The notes beneath the pieces were generated by a model. It searched no databases. It was given only the letters and a program-made list of their open reading frames with translations, and was not told where the DNA came from. The position numbers and the translations under genes were made by a program. Shown piece after piece: positions 1 through 5,110 of a DNA stretch of 5,220 bases (positions are counted from its first letter, which is position 1; the number at the start of each line of letters is the position of its first letter). Origin of the DNA: Candidatus Latescibacterota bacterium. Lineage in GTDB: Bacteria > Blakebacterota > Blakebacteria > Blakebacterales > Blakebacteraceae. The stretch spans positions 1 through 5,220 of the forward strand of contig JAGLTZ010000291.1 of the NCBI GenBank assembly GCA_023135015.1. Direction: 5' to 3'.

Positions 1-641
1 ACGTCCTGGAGCTCTACAGTGACAATGCGGATACCGGTCTCGTATTCAGAAAGTATCCTCTGCATCTCCTCCGCCACCTTGCTGGCAATACCGACCCGGC
101 CCACCGTCAGCACATCACTCCCCAACCGGTCGCCGACTACACGGCGCATAGTCGACTCTGAAACGTCCCTGATGGTGTCTACAGGTTCCCGGACTTTGAA
201 GAAGTAGCTGACCGGATCCTCGATGCGGTACTGGACAATCCACTGGACATCTATGACGTTGAGATCCCCGGTCAGCATGAGAGACTCGGCGAGGAATGCA
301 CCGCGCTGGTACTGCGTACGCCTGCCGGCAACTACGGTTCGGAAACCGAACTCCTCCTTGAGCACTCGGGCTGTAGGAGCACGACGAATCTTTTCAACAC
401 CAAGAGGGATCTTGAAGTGGAGACCCGGTCCTGCTGTTCGGACGACTCGGCCAAAGCGCTGGACGACTGCTGTTTCTTCAGGCTGGACTGTGTACCAGCT
501 TGTCACGAGAAGGATGAGAAGAGCAAGAACAGCTATGATCGGACCGACAGAGCGAGGATTGAACCTACGTAACCATTGTTCAGCCAGCTCAAGGGTATCC
601 TTGACCCCCTCAACCCCCCCCTGCCATTGTTCATTTGACAT
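1..641 (-). CDS. hflK: HflK, FtsH-associated SPFH/band-7 membrane protein (partial, C-terminus off the left edge)
   Basis: An open frame runs on the minus strand from an ATG at 641 to the window edge without a stop, giving 213 complete codons. The product starts MSNEQWQGGVEGV, has one membrane segment at about residues 34-50 (GPIIAVLALLILLVTSW), then the SPFH opening TVQPEETAVVQRFGR and GPGLHFKIPLGVEKI, and later NVIDVQWIVQYRIEDP and a band-7 body to residue 213. This order and wording match HflK, which with HflC forms a membrane cage around the FtsH protease and modulates membrane-protein quality control. Known HflK proteins are longer, so the C-terminal part of the SPFH domain and coiled coil are missing here, and hflC would be expected just left of the window. 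An AGGA ribosome site lies 7 nt before the ATG, and a TTGACA-type promoter lies about 120 bp upstream. A generic stomatin-like SPFH protein is the main alternative. Confidence 0.9.
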   Translation of the reverse strand, partial: MSNEQWQGGVEGVKDTLELAEQWLRRFNPRSVGPIIAVLALLILLVTSWYTVQPEETAVVQRFGRVVRTAGPGLHFKIPLGVEKIRRAPTARVLKEEFGFRTVVAGRRTQYQRGAFLAESLMLTGDLNVIDVQWIVQYRIEDPVSYFFKVREPVDTIRDVSESTMRRVVGDRLGSDVLTVGRVGIASKVAEEMQRILSEYETGIRIVTVELQD

Positions 642-762
642 CTATGTTTCCTTTCCCCCGAGCCTGGAAATAGTCCCCGGATGAGTTTAATGGCATAACT
701 GACTGCAGAATGCAGAGGAAAATTACAGATAGCTTGCCTTCATACGGTCGTTTACAACCATG

Positions 763-791
763 ACTCTATGCTAACGCTCTACAGGTGTCAA
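763..791 (-). promoter_or_regulatory. Putative sigma-70-type promoter for hflK
   Basis: Read on the minus strand, a perfect -35 TTGACA (791-786) is followed after exactly 17 nt by TAGAGT (768-763), a 4 of 6 match to TATAAT. It points at hflK and predicts a leader of roughly 115 nt. The 221-bp gap (642-862) holding it separates hflK from the stop of the ATPase gene at 863. I see no gene in the gap, only a small hairpin (CTGCA, 3-nt loop, TGCAG at 703-715) within the leader. The site suggests hflK is transcribed separately from the ATPase operon, although read-through is not excluded because no clear terminator was found. Confidence 0.55.
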
Positions 792-862
792 GCGGTCGCC
801 TCCGCCAGCCGCTATCGCCCGACAACAACGGTGCCTCGATCCAACCGATTCAGATAGACTTG

Positions 863-1756
863 CTAAAGTCGTGTGATGAGCTGCTCCCAGATGTGTCGTA
901 TTTCCTGTGCTGCCGGTCCATCTCCCCAGGCGGTCACCGGCATTCCTTCGACCATTGCCTCTGTGACCGAAGTATCGAAAGGGATCTTCCCAATTGCCGG
1001 TATATCGTGCTCGCGGCAGTATGCTTCGATCTCGTCTGTTCCCTCGGGATAGATATCAGCCTTATTGATGCAGACCACTGCCGGAATCCCGAAGTGCTCC
1101 GCCGTATCAAGTATGCGTTTCAAGTCGTGTATGCCGGCCGCGCCCGGCTCGGTGACCATTAGAGTTAGGTCGGTTCCTGTCATTGAGCTGATTACGGGGC
1201 AGCCGATTCCGGGAGGGCCGTCCACGAGGATCACCTCGTAGCCATCCCCTTCCACATGGTCACGGGCCATCTTCCTGACCGCCATTACAAGCTTGCCCGA
1301 GTTCTCCTGCGCCGGCCATAGTGAAGCATGGAAGAGAGGACCGTAGCGGCTCTCGGAGTAGAAGAGTCGTCCGGCGATCTCCTGTTCCATGCGTATGGCT
1401 TCCGTGGGACATTGATAGACACAGGAAGCACATCCTTCACATGCTATGGGATCAACCAGCATCAGATCGGAGTGATCGGGGTCCTGGATGATGGCATCGA
1501 AGCGACAGACCTCGACGCAGATGAGAGACCCGGAGCACAGAGCCGGGTCGATGACGGCCACTTTCCCACCCGGGAAATCCTGTTCTTTCAATACTTCCGG
1601 TTGAAGTACCAGCTCGAGGTTGCTGGCATCCACATCGGCATCGACGAGAACAGCCCTGATCGGCCGGCTTCCTTCAGCAGCCAGATGCGCGAATGATGCC
1701 GTCACACTGGTTTTCCCCGTGCCGCCCTTGCCGCTTAGAACAACAAGCTCCTTCAC
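863..1756 (-). CDS. MinD-superfamily P-loop ATPase with inserted ferredoxin domain (second of pair; one cluster cysteine replaced)
   Basis: A 297-residue protein of the COG1149 type: a MinD/Mrp ATPase fold interrupted by a ferredoxin module, probably cytoplasmic and involved in ATP-driven handling of metal or Fe-S clusters. The deviant Walker A motif SGKGGTGKT is at residues 8-16, the VDADVDASN segment at 38-46, VDGPPG at 178-183, and the NKAD base-recognition-like motif at 231-234. The inserted domain has a canonical second 4Fe-4S motif (C106, C109, C112, C116-P). Its first motif reads C74-S-G-S77-L-I-C80-V-E-V-C84, so the second cysteine is serine. The start is GTG at 1756, overlapping the stop of the upstream ATPase gene (GTGA), with an AAGGGGG-like ribosome site about 8 nt before it; this indicates translational coupling. 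It ends at TAG 863. Exact substrate is unknown. The family call is firm; a role in an ORP-like complex is inferred from neighbours. Confidence 0.9.
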   Translation of the reverse strand: MKELVVLSGKGGTGKTSVTASFAHLAAEGSRPIRAVLVDADVDASNLELVLQPEVLKEQDFPGGKVAVIDPALCSGSLICVEVCRFDAIIQDPDHSDLMLVDPIACEGCASCVYQCPTEAIRMEQEIAGRLFYSESRYGPLFHASLWPAQENSGKLVMAVRKMARDHVEGDGYEVILVDGPPGIGCPVISSMTGTDLTLMVTEPGAAGIHDLKRILDTAEHFGIPAVVCINKADIYPEGTDEIEAYCREHDIPAIGKIPFDTSVTEAMVEGMPVTAWGDGPAAQEIRHIWEQLITRL

Positions 1757-2688
1757 CGGACGGCCCCCTTCACGATCTCTATTATGCGCTCATACATCTC
1801 CCGCAGGTATTTTTCATATTCCGGACAGATAAATATGAGTGGTTTACGGCGGGCTGTTCCTTCTGCTATCCGCTGTTCGAGAGGGATGCGTAACATCACC
1901 GGCAGATCCGCCTCCTTACAGAACCGCTCCATCTCCTCATAGCCTGTCCCGTCGCGATTGATGACCACCCCGGCAGGGATTCCCAACTCTGAAACCACTT
2001 CAACCATCAGGCGAAGGTCGTGAAGGCCGAAGGGAGTGGGTTCTGTCACCAGGAGTGCGAAATCGGCTCCCCTCACCGCCTCCACCACCGGACATGTGGT
2101 ACCGGGAGGCACGTCCACGATGATCGTCTCCCAAAAAACAGATCCTTCCTCTACTTGCGTGTTTTCGCCATCCAGGCCCATATCCCACTTCTTCAGCGCC
2201 CGGATGATGGGCACAGCCATCGCCTCGCCGACGTTCATAAGCCCCCGTGCAAATTGAAAGCCGTGCGGTGTGGGACCGGCCTCCAGTACACCCATGACCC
2301 TCGGAACTTCACTTATAGCGCCCTCCGGGCAATTCAGCGTGCAACTGCCGCAACCGTGACAGAGCTCGGGGAAAATGAGCACACATTCCTCCGCAACGGC
2401 GATGGCGTTGTACTCGCATACCTCGGCACAGCGCCTGCAGTACGTACACAGGCTCTCGTCAACCTCCGGGACGAGAAGGCCTACTTCAACCCGTTCCCGA
2501 AAATGAGGGTTGAGGAAAAGGTGGGCGTTGGGTGCTTCCACGTCGCAGTCGAGGAAGAGGAGACGGGATATCGGCCCGGCGACCTCACTATCATCCGCCT
2601 GATCCCCACCAGCTATACTGAGAGCCAGACTTGTAGCGATGGTGGTCTTACCGGTGCCCCCCTTGCCGCTGGCCACAGCGATGCGCAT
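1753..2688 (-). CDS. MinD-superfamily P-loop ATPase with inserted 2x[4Fe-4S] ferredoxin domain (first of pair)
   Basis: A 311-residue cytoplasmic ATPase of the COG1149 type. It opens MRIAVASGKGGTGKTT with the deviant Walker A at residues 7-15, followed by FLDCDVEAPN at 45-54, VDVPPGTTCP at 191-200 and VINRDG at 242-247. The inserted ferredoxin module carries two canonical motifs, C81-x2-C84-x2-C87-x3-C91 and C110-x2-C113-x2-C116-x3-C120-P, so two 4Fe-4S clusters are expected. A TTG start at 2706 would add six residues, but ATG 2688 is preferred because GAGGA sits 7 nt upstream and the family begins directly at the first beta strand. It leads the operon with the paralogous ATPase (GTGA overlap) and diverges from the DUF4405 gene across 147 bp. 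By analogy with the paired MinD ATPases of the Desulfovibrio ORP operons, the two products may form a heterodimer; that is inference. An acidic insert lies at about residues 170-186. Confidence 0.92.
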   Translation of the reverse strand: MRIAVASGKGGTGKTTIATSLALSIAGGDQADDSEVAGPISRLLFLDCDVEAPNAHLFLNPHFRERVEVGLLVPEVDESLCTYCRRCAEVCEYNAIAVAEECVLIFPELCHGCGSCTLNCPEGAISEVPRVMGVLEAGPTPHGFQFARGLMNVGEAMAVPIIRALKKWDMGLDGENTQVEEGSVFWETIIVDVPPGTTCPVVEAVRGADFALLVTEPTPFGLHDLRLMVEVVSELGIPAGVVINRDGTGYEEMERFCKEADLPVMLRIPLEQRIAEGTARRKPLIFICPEYEKYLREMYERIIEIVKGAVR

Positions 2689-2695
2689 CAGGTGT

Positions 2696-2700
2696 TCCTC
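2696..2700 (-). promoter_or_regulatory. Ribosome binding site deciding the start of the first ATPase
   Basis: On the minus strand GAGGA is followed by 7 nt and then ATG at 2688-2686. This spacing is near ideal and overlaps the codons that a longer TTG-started version would use, so it favours the shorter protein. Confidence 0.7.
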
Positions 2701-2746
2701 AGGCAAGCATTAGTAAAGAGATGATCGTATTTCCCGCATGTGTGAA

Positions 2747-2779
2747 TCCCTCTGTGGTGTATCTTATTATACAGAGGGA
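2747..2779. repeat. Perfect 9-bp inverted repeat with a nested second palindrome (operator or hairpin)
   Basis: TCCCTCTGT (2747-2755) and ACAGAGGGA (2771-2779) are perfect inverted copies around 15 nt. The arms can be lengthened by GTG (2742-2744) pairing with CAC (2780-2782) if two A residues bulge. Nested inside and overlapping the arms is TGTAT-N6-ATACA (2758-2773). The exact TATAAT of the minus strand lies within the structure, so a protein bound here could control both divergent genes. It could equally form an RNA hairpin; no T-run follows on either strand, so a terminator is unlikely. Confidence 0.6.
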
Positions 2780-2784
2780 CACGC

Positions 2785-2800
2785 GCACCCTGCCAGGTGC
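2785..2800. repeat. Small palindrome GCACC-N6-GGTGC next to the main operator candidate
   Basis: GCACC (2785-2789) and GGTGC (2796-2800) form an inverted repeat with the same 16-bp length and 6-bp spacer as the TGTAT/ATACA palindrome 12 bp away, though with different bases. It sits where the -35 of the minus-strand promoter would be expected. Five-base arms can occur by chance, so this is only a candidate protein-binding site. Confidence 0.3.
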
Positions 2801-2835
2801 CTTTCCTATCAGATTTGTTACAGGGAACTAGAATC

Positions 2836-3642
2836 ATGAAAAATTGGAAGCTGTCATATTTCATCAATGCGGCGCTCTTTATCAGCATGATGGCCTTGGC
2901 AGGTATCGGCCTGCTGATGAAATACGTGCTGATAGCGGGTAGAGATGCCATGGTCAAATACGGATCTAAGATAGACCTGTATTTCCTCGGTCTCGACAGG
3001 CACCAGTGGGCGAAGATCCACTTCATAATATCGCTGGTTCTCATAGGGCTGCTCGCGCTCCACATATATCTCCACTGGAAAATGATCGTTCAGTTCTTCA
3101 AGAAGCTGGTTCCCTCCAGACCGGCCAGAAAGGTACTCTTATACAGCTTCCTTTTCGTGTCGATCATACTGGCAGGATTCCCCCTCTTTGTGAAACCAGA
3201 GCTGTTGGAGGCAGAACCCCAGAGGAGATTCGCCTCCGAAGGCCGGGCAGCGTTATCGCCCAGGCGTCAAATATCACAAGAGCAACCTCCTCCCGTTGCT
3301 GCATCCGAACCTGCTCCCGGCCAGCCCGCAACAGCACCCGCCGAAGCGGCAGAGATTCCCTCTCAACCGGGGGAAACCCAAGCAGCTACTGAAGAAGTCG
3401 AAGAAGAAGGTCATATCAGAACGCTAGATATTCAGGGGTATATGACGCTCAGAGAGATCGCACAGAGATACGATGTCCCCGAAGAGCATATTCTGAGGAT
3501 GCTGGGAATATCCGAGCGCGGGGCAGTCAGGGAACGGCTCGGGCAGCTCAGAAGGCGCTACGATTTCAGGATGAGCACCATCGAGGAGATCATCACGGAG
3601 TACCGCCTGAAGAACCCCCCTCCCCCGCAATTCCTCTATTGA
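2836..3642 (+). CDS. DUF4405-type membrane protein (putative b-haem) with Pro-rich linker and C-terminal helical domain
   Basis: A 268-residue protein. Hydrophobic segments lie at about residues 7-33, 60-81 and 98-119, and the pattern WKLSYFINAALFISMMALAG followed by HQWAKIHFIIS and LHIYLHW is that of DUF4405, a family related to two-haem cytochrome b membrane domains. Histidines H56, H62, H76 and H80 in or beside the second helix are candidate haem ligands. The loop 82-99 is rich in Lys/Arg, so it should be cytoplasmic, which puts the tail after the third helix outside. Residues 121-197 are Pro/Ala/Glu-rich and probably disordered. Residues about 198-254 (MTLREIAQRYDVPEEHILRM and a following arm) resemble a small helical domain that I recall at the C-termini of some anaerobe membrane ferredoxin and DUF4405 proteins. 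ATG 2836 is chosen over GTG 2797 because the transmembrane family begins here and AGGGA lies 9 nt upstream. Likely role, by inference: membrane electron transfer to or from the divergent Fe-S ATPases. Confidence 0.82.
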   Translation: MKNWKLSYFINAALFISMMALAGIGLLMKYVLIAGRDAMVKYGSKIDLYFLGLDRHQWAKIHFIISLVLIGLLALHIYLHWKMIVQFFKKLVPSRPARKVLLYSFLFVSIILAGFPLFVKPELLEAEPQRRFASEGRAALSPRRQISQEQPPPVAASEPAPGQPATAPAEAAEIPSQPGETQAATEEVEEEGHIRTLDIQGYMTLREIAQRYDVPEEHILRMLGISERGAVRERLGQLRRRYDFRMSTIEEIITEYRLKNPPPPQFLY

Positions 3643-4007
3643 CCGTGACGTGACGGGCCGGTGGGGCCGGCAACCCCCTCAAGTTGCCCATCCCGGTAGC
3701 GGTTCAGCACTTCAGGCACCGTCAGAGCCTCACCTGCCGGAAACACGAACATCTCAATGCCTGCGGCCGCCAGTATCTGGTGCGCATTGGGACCGAAATC
3801 GCCGCTGATAACAACCCCAGCTCCCTTGTCGGCAATGAACTGGGCCGCAAGCACACCTGCGCCGCCGCCGGCCTCGATAGCCGGATTTGGATGAGCCTCC
3901 CACTCCTCACTCTCCACATCGGTGACTATAAAGCAGGCCGCCCTGCCGAAACGCGGATCGACTTTGGCGTTCAGATCAGCAGATACAGCTGTAATGGCGA
4001 CTCTCAT
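3636..4007 (-). CDS. NifX/NifB-family metal-cluster-binding protein (second of tandem pair)
   Basis: A 123-residue protein of the dinitrogenase iron-molybdenum cofactor family (PF02579, COG1433). It opens MRVAITAVSADLNAKVDPRF followed by GRAACF, then HPNPAIEAGGGAG (39-51), GAGVVISGDFGPNA (62-75) and GIEMFVF (83-89), the usual order of this single-domain RNase H-like fold. Members bind or carry metal clusters, such as the Mo/Cu cluster of Desulfovibrio ORP or FeMo-cofactor precursors in NifX. The start is ATG 4007, only 1 nt after the stop of the preceding NifX gene; an upstream start at 4061 would overlap that gene and lack family homology. It is the last gene of the padR operon, and its final 7 bp overlap the end of the convergent DUF4405 gene. 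Unlike its partner it lacks a His-rich tail, ending in a Gly/Pro-containing stretch. Confidence 0.88.
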   Translation of the reverse strand: MRVAITAVSADLNAKVDPRFGRAACFIVTDVESEEWEAHPNPAIEAGGGAGVLAAQFIADKGAGVVISGDFGPNAHQILAAAGIEMFVFPAGEALTVPEVLNRYRDGQLEGVAGPTGPSRHGQ

Positions 4008-4008
4008 T

Positions 4009-4392
4009 CTACTCGTCCCCGTGTTGATGTTTGTGGTGCCTGCTCTGCTCGCACGGTTCAACCCCCTCCAGCTGGCCTTCCAGGAACCCCGTTAGCGCCT
4101 GCTGGACAGTGCCCCCTGCGCCAGTGACGGCTTCAATCCCGTATTGCTCGAACATGGCCAGGGCACGGTGCCCCATCCCTCCAACCAGGATTACATCAGC
4201 TCCCTGGCTCTGGATGAAAGCGGGCACCTGACCCGGCGCGTGTTTCCCGTAATAGGGATTGTCAACTTCCTCTACCGATTTCACTTCTCCATCTTCCGCA
4301 TCCACCACGATGAAAACAGGGCAGCGTCCAAAATGATAGCTGATAGGGCTGTCCAACCCGTTCTTGCTTTCTGCCGGAATGGCAATACGCAT
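4009..4392 (-). CDS. NifX/NifB-family metal-cluster-binding protein with His-rich tail (first of tandem pair)
   Basis: A 127-residue protein of the COG1433/PF02579 family. It starts MRIAIPAESKNGLDSPISYH, with the HFGRCP segment at 20-25 that is typical of the family, then VDNPYYGKHAPGQVPAFI (43-60), GADVILVGGMGHRAL (64-78) and GIEAVTGAGGTVQQAL (85-100). The C-terminus CEQSRHHKHQH (114-124) combines one cysteine with five histidines and looks like a metal-binding tail of the kind found in archaeal and anaerobe relatives. C24 and the histidines are candidate cluster or metal ligands. ATG 4392 has AGAGGA just upstream. It follows padR after 51 bp and is followed by the second NifX gene after 1 nt, so the three are probably one transcript. 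Which metal it binds cannot be told from sequence. Confidence 0.9.
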   Translation of the reverse strand: MRIAIPAESKNGLDSPISYHFGRCPVFIVVDAEDGEVKSVEEVDNPYYGKHAPGQVPAFIQSQGADVILVGGMGHRALAMFEQYGIEAVTGAGGTVQQALTGFLEGQLEGVEPCEQSRHHKHQHGDE

Positions 4393-4443
4393 AGGTCCTC
4401 TTTCCTGGTCAGTTCCCGTCCGACATTCCCGGATGGAAACCAG

Positions 4444-4893
4444 TTAAAGTTCGTCCGGAAGTTCCGGACTGTGCGATTTTATGTCCTTCTGGCCGGCAGA
4501 TAACAGGAGATCGATTTCCTCCCTGGTCCGACGCAGATCCTCGATCCAGAGACCCCTTGCCAGTTCACCGTCGTCTGTGATCCGGTACACTCGCCTCTGG
4601 GGGCCAAGGCTCTCATCCCCCCACTTAGAAGAAACCAATCCGTCTGCCTCCATTTCCCTGAGCGCGCGATAGACCAGACTGGGATCGAGCTGGTCGGGGT
4701 CGAAGCCGAACTCATCCAACCCGTTTAAGAGGTTGTATCCGTGTGCTTCCCCACGCTCAAGCATTGTCAGCAGGCAGGGTTGAAGGAAGTGCATGACGCG
4801 TCTGCGGCGGCGTCCGCCTCCTCTACCTCCCGTGCCTGCACCTCTTCCCTGACCACCCTTTGCTGCTTTTCTTCCCCTTCCCTCTGATTGCAT
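4444..4893 (-). CDS. PadR-family transcriptional regulator with basic Gly/Arg-rich N-terminal extension
   Basis: A 149-residue winged-helix protein. Residues 35-58 (LQPCLLTMLERGEAHGYNLL) match the first helices of PadR, 71-90 (PSLVYRALREMEADGLVSSK) the recognition helix, and 99-110 (QRRVYRITDDGE) the wing; a short C-terminal helix follows at 111-135, giving the short PadR subfamily. Residues 6-32 are a Gly/Arg/Lys low-complexity arm ending in a run of six arginines broken by nothing but the following valine, probably disordered and able to contact DNA. ATG 4893 has GAGGA 10 nt upstream; a start at internal Met34 would remove the arm but has no visible ribosome site. The gene heads an operon with two NifX genes and diverges from the small ORF and NifU-like gene, so it likely controls one or both, as PadR proteins commonly regulate their own locus. 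The inducing signal is unknown. Confidence 0.9.
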   Translation of the reverse strand: MQSEGRGRKAAKGGQGRGAGTGGRGGGRRRRRVMHFLQPCLLTMLERGEAHGYNLLNGLDEFGFDPDQLDPSLVYRALREMEADGLVSSKWGDESLGPQRRVYRITDDGELARGLWIEDLRRTREEIDLLLSAGQKDIKSHSPELPDEL

Positions 4894-5044
4894 CGCCTGC
4901 AGTTCCTCACATGTATTAAGTGTTTTAGTTCTAAAGAATAATATACTATAGATAATTAGTCATATGTCGATAGAAATCTGATCCTATATCGACCTTTTTT
5001 TTATGAGATTCCAGTTTAGTTTATGTTCAGGGAGAAGGAGCTTT
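4894..5044. promoter_or_regulatory. AT-rich divergent control region between padR and the NifU-like unit
   Basis: This 151-bp region is strikingly AT-rich compared with its neighbours and must hold the padR promoter and the promoter of the rightward unit. Several -10-like boxes are present (TATACT 4942-4947 and GATAAT 4951-4956 on the plus strand; TATATT and TATAGT on the minus strand) but none has a convincing -35, so exact starts are uncertain. Operator candidates are TTTAG-TT-CTAAA (4924-4935), ATACT-N10-AGT (4943-4960) and GTCGATA-N14-TATCGAC (4966-4993). ATACT-N10-AGT resembles the ATACT-N10-AGTAT motif I recall for some PadR-like proteins, matching 8 of 10 bases. Confidence 0.5.
4966..5002 (+). 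repeat. Perfect 7-bp inverted repeat followed by eight T residues (operator or attenuator)
   Basis: GTCGATA (4966-4972) and TATCGAC (4987-4993) are perfect inverted copies with centres 21 bp apart, that is two helical turns, as expected for a dimeric regulator. On the plus strand the second arm is followed by one C and then eight T residues (4995-5002), which also gives it the look of a weak intrinsic terminator. No plus-strand gene ends just upstream, so if it terminates transcription it would act as an attenuator in the leader of the rightward unit. The long 14-nt loop and AT-rich stem make the operator reading somewhat more likely. Confidence 0.45.
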
Positions 5045-5110
5045 ATGGCAGCCAATGCAGAAAGATATCGGAACCTGCAGAAGGGATTCATAGAGGGGAT
5101 CACCAAATAG
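5045..5110 (+). CDS. Small ORF of 21 codons, in frame with and abutting the NifU-like gene
   Basis: The ORF encodes MAANAERYRNLQKGFIEGIT plus a final Lys and ends in TAG. It has the strongest Shine-Dalgarno in the window, AGAAGGAG (5033-5040), 4 nt before its ATG. The TAG is directly followed by the ATG of the NifU-like gene in the same reading frame, while that gene's nearest purine-rich site (GAGGGG) is 12 nt from its ATG, which is long. The small ORF may therefore be a translated leader that couples translation to the scaffold gene, or the true N-terminus of a longer protein interrupted by an amber codon. I do not recognise the peptide. An in-frame ATG at 5003 would extend it to 35 residues but lacks a ribosome site. 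Confidence 0.45.
   Translation: MAANAERYRNLQKGFIEGITK

Larger units (their letters stand above)
2689..2835. promoter_or_regulatory. Divergent control region between the ATPase operon and the DUF4405 gene
   Basis: This 147-bp gap must hold the promoters of both divergent units. On the minus strand an exact TATAAT is present at 2771-2766 and would give a leader of about 70 nt before the ATPase start; no good -35 is found at 16-18 nt, the nearest being CTGGCA at 19 nt, which suggests an activated or repressed promoter. On the plus strand TATTAT (2765-2770) is a possible -10, again without a clear -35. The region is dominated by inverted repeats that overlap these boxes (described separately). 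No sigma-54 GG-N10-GC element was found. Confidence 0.5.

Noticed and set aside
223..684. Plus-strand open frame of 153 codons at the left end
   Set aside because: It is antisense to hflK, which is open to the edge and matches its family throughout; the plus-strand product is Arg/Thr/Ser-rich without motifs.
642..862. Possible short gene or RNA in the gap before hflK
   Set aside because: Only a 12-codon minus-strand frame without a ribosome site and a tiny hairpin were seen; the promoter explains the gap.
785..1162. Plus-strand open frame of 125 codons
   Set aside because: It lies opposite the hflK promoter and the 3' part of the second ATPase gene and has no family resemblance.
2020..2724. 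Plus-strand open frame of 234 codons
   Set aside because: It is antisense to the first MinD-ferredoxin ATPase, whose motifs are unambiguous; the product shows no recognisable domain or membrane pattern.
2689..2835. Sigma-54 promoter, as expected from the ORP analogy
   Set aside because: No GG-N10-GC arrangement with the surrounding consensus was found; TGGCAG on the minus strand lacks a matching -12 element.
2797..2835. Upstream GTG start adding 13 residues to the DUF4405 protein
   Set aside because: ATG 2836 has an AGGGA site and begins at the conserved first segment, and the extra residues run through the divergent control region.
3643..3671. Two small hairpins (CCGT/ACGG and GCCGG/CCGGC) after the DUF4405 stop
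   Set aside because: Stems are only 4-5 bp, no T-run follows, and the bases code for the end of the NifX protein on the other strand, so a terminator call is not supported.
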